Part shown: in pieces, positions 46,109 through 54,460 of the stretch | Layout: the number at the start of each line of letters is the position of its first letter | Position numbering within the stretch: position 1 is the stretch's first letter | The notes under the pieces: model-generated | The model's input: the letters and a program-made list of their open reading frames with translations, nothing else | Told to the model about the DNA's origin: nothing | Databases searched by the model: none | Translations under genes and position numbers: made by a program | Assembly: GCA_020636195.1 (NCBI GenBank) | Contig: JACJYH010000007.1 | Coordinates: 62,001-126,000 of the forward strand | DNA from: Lewinellaceae bacterium | GTDB lineage: Bacteria > Bacteroidota > Bacteroidia > Chitinophagales > Saprospiraceae | Direction of reading: 5' to 3' | DNA length: 64,000 nt

Positions 46109-48724
46109 ATGACTTCTTCTGAGATTAGACAAAAATTTTTGGATTTTTTTAAGTCTAAGGGACATAAAATTGTTCCTTCTGCTCCTATCGTGGTCAAAGA
46201 CGATCCAACGTTGATGTTTACAAATGCAGGAATGAATCAATTCAAAGATTATTTTTTGGGCAATCAAACACCGGAGAACCCTCGCATCGCCGACACCCAA
46301 AAGTGCCTAAGAGTAAGTGGAAAGCACAATGATCTAGAAGAAGTTGGTGTAGATACCTACCATCACACTATGTTTGAAATGCTCGGCAATTGGAGTATTG
46401 GAGATTATTTCAAAAAAGAGGCCATAGAATGGAGTTGGGAACTTTTGACAAAGGTATATGGCTTGCCAAAAGATAGATTGTATGTCACTGTTTTTGAGGG
46501 TGATGCTTCAGAAAACCTGCCGCCATCATCGGTTGCTTTGGCAGAGTGGAAGAAATGGGTAGAGGAAGATCACATCGTCTTTGGAAACAAGAAGGATAAT
46601 TTCTGGGAAATGGGCGATACAGGTCCTTGCGGTCCATGTTCTGAGATCCATATTGATTTAAGACCTGAAGAAGAAATTTTTAAAATTCCTGGGAGAGAAT
46701 TGGTCAATCACGATCATCCGCAGGTCATAGAAATATGGAATAATGTCTTCATCCAATACAATAGAAAGGCAGACGGTACACTTGAATTACTACCTGCCCA
46801 ACATGTAGATACGGGCATGGGATTTGAAAGGTTGGTACGCGCTATTCAAGGTAAAACCAGCAATTACGACACTGATGTTTTCACCGGCACCATTGCTGAA
46901 ATCGAAAAAATAACCCTTAAAACATATCACTTCAGCGATAGTAAAATGGATATCGCTTTTAGAGTGTTATCTGACCATATCAGAGCCATTTCATTTACCA
47001 TTGCCGATGGTCAACTACCTTCTAATACCGGCGCAGGATATGTAATTAGAAGAATATTGAGGCGTGCCGTTCGGTATTATTACAGCTATTTAGATTATAA
47101 GCAACCGCTTTTGTTTCAACTAATAGATGTGTTGGCACTTCAATTTAAAGATGTATTTCCTGAACTGTATGCACAAAAGGGATTTGTGGAAAGAGTGATT
47201 AGAGAAGAAGAAAAGGCTTTCCTAAAAACTTTGGAAGGCGGTTTGCGCAGACTGGAAGATATCACATTGGTAAATAATACAATCCAAGGACTGTCAGTAT
47301 TTGAACTCTACGACACATATGGATTTCCAATTGACCTCACCCGCTTGATCGCACAAGAAAAAGGTTGGAAGCTGGACGAGAAAGGGTTTGAAGCTGCATT
47401 GGCAGAACAAAAAGAGAGATCTAGAGCTGATGCAAAGCGAGAAACTGGAGATTGGGTAATCGTACATGAAGGCGGCAATACACAATTCACAGGATATGAT
47501 TCACTGATTCTTGAAGAAGGAAAGGTGTTGAAATATAGAATTATTAAACAAAAAGATGCAGAGATCATCCAATTAGTCTTGGATAAAACACCATTTTATC
47601 CTGAAGGTGGTGGACAAGTAGGAGATACAGGAATGTTGTTTTTTGACGGCGATGTCATCAGAGTATTGGATACCAATAAGGAAAATGATTTGATACTGCA
47701 TATCATAGATCGATTACCGGATATACTGAATTGCCCGGTTTATGGAGAAGTTGACGAGAATAGACGAAAACTGATACAAAATAACCACTCGGCAACGCAT
47801 CTTCTGCATGCAGCATTGAGACAAGTTTTAGGTACGCATGTGCAACAAAAGGGCTCATTGGTAAAAGATGATTATTTAAGGTTTGATATCTCCCATTATC
47901 AAAAAGTGACGCATGAAGAGATAAAAACCATTGAGTCCATTGTAAACCAAAAAATCAGAGAAAATATCTCTTTGGTTGAATCTAGAGCCATTTCATTAGA
48001 TGAGGCGAAGAATGCAGGTGCGATGATGCTTTTTGGAGAAAAGTATGGCGACAAAGTACGTATGATTACTTTTGACCCTACGTTTAGTAGGGAGCTTTGT
48101 GGTGGGTGTCATGTCAAACATACTGGAGATATTGGGTATTTTATGATCACTTCAGAAAGTGGAATTGCTGCCGGAGTGAGGCGATTAGAGGCAGTCACTG
48201 CTATTGGTGCAGAACGGTATATCAATGCCCATTTAGATGATCTCACAGGAATAAAGTCCTTTTTCAAAAATAATATCAATATTGTAAAAAATGTTGCTGA
48301 ATTGGTCCAGAGCCAAAAGGATGCACAAAAGGAAATTGAAAAACTTAGAACATTACATGCCAATAGTCTAAAAGACAGTCTGTTAGCAACGAAAACTGAA
48401 TATGAAGATACCACGGTTGTTAAAGGCATATTAGATGAAGTAGATGTAAAATCTGCAAAAACTTTAGCTTACAATATTCAAAATGAACTGAACCAAGACA
48501 GTGTGGTGTTCTTTGGACTAAAAGGTGAAAAACCAACAATATTATTGGCTATTTCTGAGTCTCTTAGTAAATCTAAGGGTTGGCATGCTGGTAATATCGT
48601 CAAAGCAATGGCTCCAATGATCGATGGCGGTGGTGGTGGCCAAGCTTTTTTCGCAACTGCAGGTGGCACCAATTCTGATGGTTTGTACAATGCAGTTTCA
48701 TTATTAGAATCATATTTAAAATAA
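46109..48724 (+). CDS. alaS: alanine-tRNA ligase
   Basis: Charges tRNA-Ala and edits mischarged Ser/Gly. The 871-residue protein is complete: class II catalytic core (1-250, with the MFTNAGMNQFKDYF and GDTGPCGPCSEIH motifs), tRNA-recognition helices, the editing domain with its zinc ligands (NNHSATHLLHAALR; later ELCGGCHVKHTGDIG) and the C-terminal DHHA1-type domain (MAPMIDGGGGGQAFFATAGG). This is the only intact alaS in the window, restored at the right end of the triplication. It has A146 in ALAEWKKW where both chimeras have V. Promoter box TATATTTG about 55 bp upstream. Confidence 0.98.
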   Translation: MTSSEIRQKFLDFFKSKGHKIVPSAPIVVKDDPTLMFTNAGMNQFKDYFLGNQTPENPRIADTQKCLRVSGKHNDLEEVGVDTYHHTMFEMLGNWSIGDYFKKEAIEWSWELLTKVYGLPKDRLYVTVFEGDASENLPPSSVALAEWKKWVEEDHIVFGNKKDNFWEMGDTGPCGPCSEIHIDLRPEEEIFKIPGRELVNHDHPQVIEIWNNVFIQYNRKADGTLELLPAQHVDTGMGFERLVRAIQGKTSNYDTDVFTGTIAEIEKITLKTYHFSDSKMDIAFRVLSDHIRAISFTIADGQLPSNTGAGYVIRRILRRAVRYYYSYLDYKQPLLFQLIDVLALQFKDVFPELYAQKGFVERVIREEEKAFLKTLEGGLRRLEDITLVNNTIQGLSVFELYDTYGFPIDLTRLIAQEKGWKLDEKGFEAALAEQKERSRADAKRETGDWVIVHEGGNTQFTGYDSLILEEGKVLKYRIIKQKDAEIIQLVLDKTPFYPEGGGQVGDTGMLFFDGDVIRVLDTNKENDLILHIIDRLPDILNCPVYGEVDENRRKLIQNNHSATHLLHAALRQVLGTHVQQKGSLVKDDYLRFDISHYQKVTHEEIKTIESIVNQKIRENISLVESRAISLDEAKNAGAMMLFGEKYGDKVRMITFDPTFSRELCGGCHVKHTGDIGYFMITSESGIAAGVRRLEAVTAIGAERYINAHLDDLTGIKSFFKNNINIVKNVAELVQSQKDAQKEIEKLRTLHANSLKDSLLATKTEYEDTTVVKGILDEVDVKSAKTLAYNIQNELNQDSVVFFGLKGEKPTILLAISESLSKSKGWHAGNIVKAMAPMIDGGGGGQAFFATAGGTNSDGLYNAVSLLESYLK

Positions 48725-48731
48725 TAGACAA

Positions 48732-49061
48732 ATGGATCAAAAATTATATTTCAACGAAAAGGAATTGTTAGCGTTTTTGCTGATATATATCGCCCATGTG
48801 GATATGGTTTTTTCTGATGAAGAAAAACAGATGATACAAGATAGAGTTGGCGAGGATTGTTACAACCGTATGTACCATGAATATAAGCAAATGAGTGATT
48901 ATCAAGCTTATGAACTGATACTCAGTTATAAGGAGGTGCATTTCCCTACCGAGGAGAAGAAACAAAACTTGCTTCATCACATGCAGGAATTATTTGAATC
49001 GGACCATGAATTCAATATCATGGAAAAGGAACTCCTTCATTTTTTAGAGAGGATGATGTAA
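48732..49061 (+). CDS. TerB-like helical protein, 109 aa
   Basis: A small acidic, all-helical cytoplasmic protein that starts 7 bp after alaS, so probably in its operon. The pattern YIAHVDMVFSDEEKQMI near residue 20, a later MEKELLHFLERMM and the overall length resemble TerB-like (tellurite-resistance-type, metal-binding helical) domains, but the similarity is faint. The acidic residues in the first helix pair could bind divalent metal. No ter genes are nearby, and its role is unknown. Confidence 0.6.
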   Translation: MDQKLYFNEKELLAFLLIYIAHVDMVFSDEEKQMIQDRVGEDCYNRMYHEYKQMSDYQAYELILSYKEVHFPTEEKKQNLLHHMQELFESDHEFNIMEKELLHFLERMM

Positions 49062-49165
49062 GTTGAATTAATGTAAAATTGAGAATAGAATGGGTCAATA
49101 GTTCTGTTGCACCATTCTACATTTCAATAAGTCCAAACTATGTGTCGGAACTACCTCATGACTGT

Positions 49166-51481
49166 TTAAATCCCAATCAAGGCACCGATCACAACATTCA
49201 ATCCCGTATCATCAGCAAAATAACGCATTCTATTCAAGTAATCTCTGTACTTCGTATTTAGTAAGTTCTCAGCATTCAAATAAAATGTACATTTCACGGA
49301 CTTCAAGTGTAGATCTCCCGAAATAGATGCACCTAAGAGACTATAACCCGAAGGAGGTGGTAAAAAATCCTGAACCAACTCACTGGATTTTTGTCTAAAG
49401 ACCCAATTTTCTGATAGCTGAAAGGTCATATTTTTAATTTTACCCATCTTGGGCACGATGTGTTGTAACGTCAATTTTCCATTATTGGACGGCATATAAA
49501 TCAATCTGGTTTGGTGGGTGATATCCTTGCCCTTCAGTAAACTACTTTGAAAATTCAATAACCATCTATAATGTGGCGCATATTTCAAATCAACATCCCA
49601 ACCTGCGATGGATGCATTGGTTTGACCATACCGAAATACAGGAAACGCTCCACGTATCGTCAATCTCACTTCGCTATCAGGGTATAGATAGATATAATTG
49701 TTTATCCTTTGTAAATATACGGTAGTTTCTAGCTTTAGTTTTTCTATTAATTTTCCTGAAAGTGTCAATGAAGTTTTCATAGATGCTTCCGGATTCAGAG
49801 TAGAATTACCAATTTCAATACCGCTGACACCCTGATGTAAGCCATTGCTATATAATTCATTGACAGCAGGCTGCCTCTGTGTAAAACCTATATTTAGAGT
49901 AGTATTCCACGAATTAACAACATCTCTACTGATGCCCAAAGAGAGACTTTTATTAAGGAATGTATTTTGAAAATGTTCAATAATTCGGGGCAGCGATTGA
50001 GAAATAGTGGCTACTTTCAAATCAATAAATTCCAATCTTGTTCCCATCTCATAGTTCCAATGGTCAAAGTTTGCTTTATAAATACCGAAGAAACCTAATT
50101 GTTGCGATGCATAATTTGGGATCAATGGTAAAATATCTGTTTCAGGTATATTGGTATTCAAAATATTGTTAAACTGCACTCCTGTATGGATGGTAGCTTT
50201 TGAATTTAATTCGCCTTCGTATTGCAATTCTGCAAAATGCGAATCTAACGATAAACTCAGTGCTGGGTTTGTATTATCATTTGACCTTCTGATATCAAAT
50301 TCCTTTCTGATGTTTTTTTGATAGGCGTAGTTGAATTCCAATTTATTATTATCGGTAAAGTAGTATTTGGTTGTTACCTTTGTCAGAGTGTGCCGCACAT
50401 CTTGAAAAGGTCTATCAATATCATATGAAAATTCACTTGCTGTAAAAAATGGAACATCCCTATGCAATGCTTCTTGAAGATCACTGATGTTTCCAATATG
50501 GGATCCTCTTAATATGCCATTTTTTGAATGAAAAGTACTGAAGAATAGCTGGTTTTTCCACTTTTTAGAGATGGATTTTTCCAGCTGAACAGCAATATTT
50601 TCCATTCTATTCCCAGTGTTTGTGAGGTAATAATCTGATGTGCGTTTATCACCACCTTTTTTTAACGTTGCGATTACTTTCCAACCAATCCCATGAGTAA
50701 CGTTTTTAAGTTCAGTATGGAAGTTATTTGATCTGCCATTTGTTGCGTATGAATAATTTATTTTAGCATGAAAATGTGGCTCAATACCTATACTTCCCGG
50801 ATCTATGAGAATGACATTGCCCAATGAACTTCCTTGATATTGAAGGGCAGCCACACCTTTGATCACTTTGATATATTTTGCAATTCCCGGATCAATCTCA
50901 GGACTGTGGTCCAATCCCCATTGTTGGCCTGCTTGTGCGATGCCATTATTCATGATCATCAATCTGTTACCATACATACCTTGCACCACAGGAATGCCTA
51001 TGTCTCCGCCACTTTTTATTGAACTCACACCCGAAATATGTTGAAGTAATTCCGACAGATTTTGATTTGAGTTTTGATTCAAATATTGAGCATTGATATT
51101 TTGTGAATTTTGAAGCCCTTCATTTTCATTGCTGGCAGTCACTTCAACTTCACCCAACACATGACAACCTTGATCTAAAAGGACAGTAATTGTTGAATCT
51201 GATACCGTAGAAATAAACATGTCCCTATTTTCATAGCCGATATAGCTAAATGAAATGTGGTAGCCTTTTGCACACAATTGGTCAATTAAAAAGGAACCTA
51301 CACTGTCTGTTGTGAATGATGTTGCCGTTTCTTTGATGTATATGCTTACAAATTCTAGTGGCGTTTTGTCATGCGAATCCAAAACTCTACCTTTTAAGGT
51401 ACGATTGCAATTTTGAGCGCTGACAGTTACTGCACTATATATAACAAACCACAAAAGGATAAGGTACTTATATGACATCAA
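49166..51481 (-). CDS. TonB-dependent outer-membrane receptor with N-terminal CarboxypepD-regulatory-like domain
   Basis: A 771-residue outer-membrane transporter. The signal peptide ends SAVTVSAQ. A beta-sandwich domain follows (LKGRVLDSHDKTPLEFVSIYI...), then the plug (SELLQHISGVSSIKSGGDIGIPVVQGMYGNRLMIMNNG...) and the barrel, ending in an ILIGI-type aromatic-poor C-terminus. The plug motif GxxWGLDHSPEIDP and GSSLGNVILIDPG resemble ZnuD/ferric-type receptors lacking a SusD partner. It forms an operon with the upstream lipoprotein gene (14-bp overlap). The palindrome upstream suggests metal-dependent control. The substrate is inferred only. Confidence 0.92.
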   Translation of the reverse strand: MMSYKYLILLWFVIYSAVTVSAQNCNRTLKGRVLDSHDKTPLEFVSIYIKETATSFTTDSVGSFLIDQLCAKGYHISFSYIGYENRDMFISTVSDSTITVLLDQGCHVLGEVEVTASNENEGLQNSQNINAQYLNQNSNQNLSELLQHISGVSSIKSGGDIGIPVVQGMYGNRLMIMNNGIAQAGQQWGLDHSPEIDPGIAKYIKVIKGVAALQYQGSSLGNVILIDPGSIGIEPHFHAKINYSYATNGRSNNFHTELKNVTHGIGWKVIATLKKGGDKRTSDYYLTNTGNRMENIAVQLEKSISKKWKNQLFFSTFHSKNGILRGSHIGNISDLQEALHRDVPFFTASEFSYDIDRPFQDVRHTLTKVTTKYYFTDNNKLEFNYAYQKNIRKEFDIRRSNDNTNPALSLSLDSHFAELQYEGELNSKATIHTGVQFNNILNTNIPETDILPLIPNYASQQLGFFGIYKANFDHWNYEMGTRLEFIDLKVATISQSLPRIIEHFQNTFLNKSLSLGISRDVVNSWNTTLNIGFTQRQPAVNELYSNGLHQGVSGIEIGNSTLNPEASMKTSLTLSGKLIEKLKLETTVYLQRINNYIYLYPDSEVRLTIRGAFPVFRYGQTNASIAGWDVDLKYAPHYRWLLNFQSSLLKGKDITHQTRLIYMPSNNGKLTLQHIVPKMGKIKNMTFQLSENWVFRQKSSELVQDFLPPPSGYSLLGASISGDLHLKSVKCTFYLNAENLLNTKYRDYLNRMRYFADDTGLNVVIGALIGI

Positions 51482-52025
51482 TTTGAAATGTTACTTCTAT
51501 ATCAGTTTCGCCACCAGCCTGATCAATGAGTCCATCACTGACCGAAGACCCAAATTTATCCGGATTGTGGCGTAGGATTATTGTGAGCTCACCAGTGGCT
51601 TGATTACCTGTTGTGATGGTTGTTTTCAGACCTATTGGATTTCCATTGGCATCTTTATCGGCGTATTTTACTGATATTCCTGCATTATTAACTACGTAAA
51701 AGAACTGATGAGCATTCCCTTCTTCTTCTACTTCCATACTGATATCCGATGATGGATTTATAGCGTCATTTCTTAATGTTAGCATTCCATTATAAGTTGT
51801 ATGAACTTTTAATTTTTCATTTTGAATAACAGGTGACAAACCGCCATCTCCGTCTAAGTCCTTGAAACTAAATAATATAGTATCTTGCTGGTCTGAACTC
51901 ACCAATCGGAATTCAAGTGTGGTAATCAATTCTTCCTCATTCGGAATAACCGGATCAATTGGCTCACAACCAATTAAGTACATGAAAATCAAAGAAAACA
52001 CAACCAAACGAAAATACCCAGTCAT
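51468..52025 (-). CDS. lipoprotein, TonB-receptor partner
   Basis: About 185 residues from ATG 52025, with a lipoprotein signal (VFSLIFMYLIGC). The mature part is beta-rich: FSFKDLDGDGGLSP (acidic loop that could bind calcium or another metal) and a C-terminal LTIILRHNPDKFG...AGGETDIEVTFQIDVI. Similar small lipoproteins often precede TonB receptors in Bacteroidota metal-uptake loci, a recollection not checked here. It overlaps the receptor start by 14 bp, so the two are coupled, and a strong palindrome stands before it. Confidence 0.75.
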   Translation of the reverse strand: MTGYFRLVVFSLIFMYLIGCEPIDPVIPNEEELITTLEFRLVSSDQQDTILFSFKDLDGDGGLSPVIQNEKLKVHTTYNGMLTLRNDAINPSSDISMEVEEEGNAHQFFYVVNNAGISVKYADKDANGNPIGLKTTITTGNQATGELTIILRHNPDKFGSSVSDGLIDQAGGETDIEVTFQIDVI

Positions 52026-52047
52026 TGAGACATACAATAAATGTGCA

Positions 52048-52084
52048 CAAAAGTAACGCTTCAAATGCAACAACGTTGCATTTG
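52048..52084 (-). promoter_or_regulatory. promoter with 23-bp operator palindrome for the lipoprotein-TonB receptor operon
   Basis: On the minus strand a TACTTTTG -7 box (52048-52055) lies 22 bp before the start codon. Just upstream is a perfect palindrome with 10-bp arms CAAATGCAAC and GTTGCATTTG separated by 3 bases (52062-52084), covering the -33 region. This is the form expected for a dimeric repressor. The AAATG...CATTT ends and 10-3-10 layout recall Fur/Zur-family operators. Confidence 0.7.
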
Positions 52085-52134
52085 ACTGGTATAATTATTT
52101 GTTAAATTACTTTGGAAGGTGTGTATAGCTGATA

Positions 52135-53193
52135 CTACACTTTGGAGAAAAACCGATCCATGTTCACCCTTACTGACAGATGATTGGTAGCCCCAGCCAC
52201 ATGGTAATAACCGACACCATAGTCTATTTTAAAGCCTTTAATAGAAATGCCTATACCGCCTGAAAAACCAGCCAATGACCTGAAAGTGGTCAGTGATAAT
52301 TCCTTTCTTCGCCAGTGGTCATAAGCAATGCGCAATTTAAGGTTTTCACTTTTGCCTAAAAGAAACTCTCCATTTACAAGAATATGTCGGAAGATATTAT
52401 CAACGGACTTCGAAAAGGCACTTCTTTCAATACTTTCTCCGAAAATATCGGTTTGAGTGGACACATTTGGATCATCATAGACTACATTGGCAAGGTGCAA
52501 ATGGTGTCCAATGATGGCAAATCTCAGTGGTAGATGGCTTAGTTTCTTTGTAATGCCTATTTGCACATCAAGAGGTGTCCCGTATCGTTCGCCATTATAT
52601 GTGGAAAGTTCATAACCTACATTTTTCACAACAAAACTCAAATTCCAGTTGGAAGAATCTTTACCATATGTGAGACCGACGTCTGCTAATATACCTTTAC
52701 TACCGTAATTTTCTATGTGACTATTTGCAAATTTTAGGGTTGCACCAAAGTGAATTCTTTCGGCCACATGTTTAGCGAGAGTAAGTGAAAAACACTGATC
52801 ACCAGCTCCAAATTGTCCTTCTTCAATTCCTCTATCATTTGTTGCAATAAAATCACCATAACCGATATATTGAATACCGAAACCTGCCATCAAGCCAAGT
52901 TTTCTCAAGTAGTGCCCGTACGAGATAAATCCGTATTGCACATCAGCGAAATGAAATCCATGACTAAAACTGAATTGCTTAGCCATCTTTGTATTCAGGT
53001 TTGCAGGGTTCGATGCGCTTAAGTTGATATCATCATCTGAGACACCTATCACACTGCCTCCCAAGCCTGTAATTCTTGCAGATGGTGGCATATTGAGGAA
53101 TGAAAAAGACGTTTTTCCGCTGATTTGAGCGTAAACACCTGTCACAATCAATGCACAAAAAAACATTATGAACAGAATGTCAATCTTCTTCAT
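52135..53193 (-). CDS. porQ: type IX secretion system outer-membrane protein PorQ
   Basis: An outer-membrane beta-barrel of the PorV/FadL-like group. From ATG 53193 there is a signal peptide ending GVYAQ, then SFLNMPPSARITGLGGSVIGVSDDDINLSASNPANL, the PorQ-type opening in which the NPAxL motif follows an LGG loop. The 350-residue length and the C-terminal RFFSKV fit PorQ. T9SS exports the sorting-domain proteins found in this window (9322, 17649, 24848). It starts within the end of the MORN gene (14-bp overlap), so the two are probably cotranscribed. Confidence 0.88.
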   Translation of the reverse strand: MKKIDILFIMFFCALIVTGVYAQISGKTSFSFLNMPPSARITGLGGSVIGVSDDDINLSASNPANLNTKMAKQFSFSHGFHFADVQYGFISYGHYLRKLGLMAGFGIQYIGYGDFIATNDRGIEEGQFGAGDQCFSLTLAKHVAERIHFGATLKFANSHIENYGSKGILADVGLTYGKDSSNWNLSFVVKNVGYELSTYNGERYGTPLDVQIGITKKLSHLPLRFAIIGHHLHLANVVYDDPNVSTQTDIFGESIERSAFSKSVDNIFRHILVNGEFLLGKSENLKLRIAYDHWRRKELSLTTFRSLAGFSGGIGISIKGFKIDYGVGYYHVAGATNHLSVRVNMDRFFSKV

Positions 53194-53791
53194 ATGCCGG
53201 ATAATTATCTGATTTCCAAAAAGTACGACATATTGCCATGCTGTCACACATCATCTTTTTGATCAACGTCCCCGTAGTATCAAAGCGCTCCAACAACCCA
53301 TATTCATTGTCGCCATTTAAATATTGGCCTTTCCAGTGCACTTTCCCGTTAGGATGATACTCAGTAAACGGACCATTCTCTTCATTGTCAGAAAAAGTCA
53401 CTTCTTCTTTCAATGCACCGGAAGGATAGTATCCCTTGAGTATTCCATTTATTTTATTATTGACATAGGGTTTTTCTATTTTGATTTTTCCATCGGGATA
53501 ATAGATGAATGAAGGCGCATTGAGATTACCATTGTCATCATAAAATTCTTCGATTTCCTTTACACCATCTGTGAAAAGTGTACGTGTGCCTTTGAAATGA
53601 CCTTCATGGTATTCACCCTCTTCCAACGTTTTGCCATCTTCACTTAGTATATGGTACTTCCCATGTTTTATACCATCCTTGTTGATACTATACTCTTCAT
53701 GCAATGCACCATTTTGATAGTAGGTGGTTTCCTTTGATTTTTGGCATCCAAAGGTAAATGCTATAGCTAAAAATATTACAAATCTTATCAT
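53180..53791 (-). CDS. MORN-repeat lipoprotein, 203 aa
   Basis: Lipoprotein signal (IFLAIAFTFGC) followed by about seven MORN-type repeats (YYQNGALHEEY, LSEDGKTLEEGEYHEGHFKG, YYPDGKIKIEKPYVNNKING, EYHPNGKVHWKGQYLNGDN). It is related in type to the 148-residue MORN proteins of the triplicated units but is longer and clearly a different gene. A TATATTTG box on the minus strand (53836-53843) is a likely promoter. Its overlap with porQ may mean a role at the outer membrane; the function is not known. Confidence 0.8.
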   Translation of the reverse strand: MIRFVIFLAIAFTFGCQKSKETTYYQNGALHEEYSINKDGIKHGKYHILSEDGKTLEEGEYHEGHFKGTRTLFTDGVKEIEEFYDDNGNLNAPSFIYYPDGKIKIEKPYVNNKINGILKGYYPSGALKEEVTFSDNEENGPFTEYHPNGKVHWKGQYLNGDNEYGLLERFDTTGTLIKKMMCDSMAICRTFWKSDNYPAYEED

Positions 53792-54271
53792 GATGTTAAA
53801 ACGTAATTAATCTGATTCTGGTATAAATATTAAAACAAATATACTTCGATAAAAAAAGCAAAATTAGAATGTAGATAATATAGATTAAAATTATTACAAA
53901 AGCAAAAGTAACAAAATGATGACATAGTACAAGTTTAATAATTTATTTGACAAAATTTAAATTTTTCAATTGTTATAATCCTTTATCTTTACATTGATGG
54001 GGTTTGATATAAAATGTGCTCAAATACTTCTGAATGAATTTAATAAATGCGTATTTTTAACCAATTTCTATGCATTTTGGTCGAGTATATGGGGTTTTAC
54101 ACAAAATAAAAAAAGGTTTTTTACATTTTTAGGTTTAATATGTTAATTGTTTTTGGGCCAGAAATACAATCCAAAGTACAAAATATGCAGAAATACCGAT
54201 TTTATATTTTGAAACATCAGCAAACTTATTATCTTTGAACGGTAAGATGATTATACGATGCAAACCATTAT
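53792..54271. other. AT-rich boundary region before the Dnd island
   Basis: No gene or repeat is recognised. It holds the minus-strand promoter of the MORN gene (53836-53843) and the plus-strand promoter of the island (54208-54237). Base composition is very AT-rich from here to the window end. No tRNA gene or attachment-site repeat was found, so the mode of island insertion is unclear. Confidence 0.45.
54208..54237 (+). promoter_or_regulatory. promoter of the Dnd island
   Basis: TTTG at 54208-54211 and TATCTTTG at 54230-54237 with an 18-base spacer match the Bacteroidota -33/-7 consensus. The ATG of the first island gene is 34 bp downstream. Confidence 0.7.
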
Positions 54272-54460
54272 ATGTTGACAAAAAACCAATACTTAACATC
54301 CAAAGAAGCCAAAAAAATGCTCAAAGTATCTGATTGCCATCTAGCGCATATGAGGTTGGAAGGTAAATTGCCTTTTGTAAAGGAAGGTAATGCTTATATG
54401 TATGAAACAATGGGGCTTGAAATTTTACTTAGTGAACTAAGCAATAAAATAATTGAGTAA
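54272..54460 (+). CDS. excisionase/MerR-like helix-turn-helix protein, 62 aa
   Basis: A small DNA-binding protein of the excisionase (HTH_17) type: YLTSKEAKKMLKVSDCHLAHMRLEGKLPFVKEGNAYMYE, with the helix-turn-helix at about residues 9-40 and the wing-like GKLPFVKEGN. Excisionases control element excision, but similar proteins are plain regulators. No integrase is visible in the window. It ends immediately before the next ATG (0-bp gap), so translation is coupled to the large regulator. A local regulator of the island is the likeliest role. Confidence 0.75.
   Translation: MLTKNQYLTSKEAKKMLKVSDCHLAHMRLEGKLPFVKEGNAYMYETMGLEILLSELSNKIIE

Larger units (their letters stand above)
32449..46560 (+). 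repeat. direct tandem triplication, unit 4,704 bp
   Basis: Three head-to-tail units: 32449-37152, 37153-41856 and 41857-46560. Homologous gene starts in successive units are exactly 4,704 bp apart. Each unit runs from codon 231 of the peroxidase gene through haloperoxidase, MORN lipoprotein, membrane protein and thioesterase to codon 151 of alaS. The 10-mer AGAGGAAGAT occurs at 32449, 37153, 41857 and 46561, that is, at both ancestral breakpoints and both junctions, which points to microhomology-mediated duplication. All reading frames stay open in all copies, with scattered base differences. Confidence 0.95.

Noticed and set aside
32449..46560. Triplication as a simple assembly duplication
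   Set aside because: Units differ at many sites in block fashion with open frames in all, which simple duplication of contigs would not give; long reads are still needed to exclude strain mixing.
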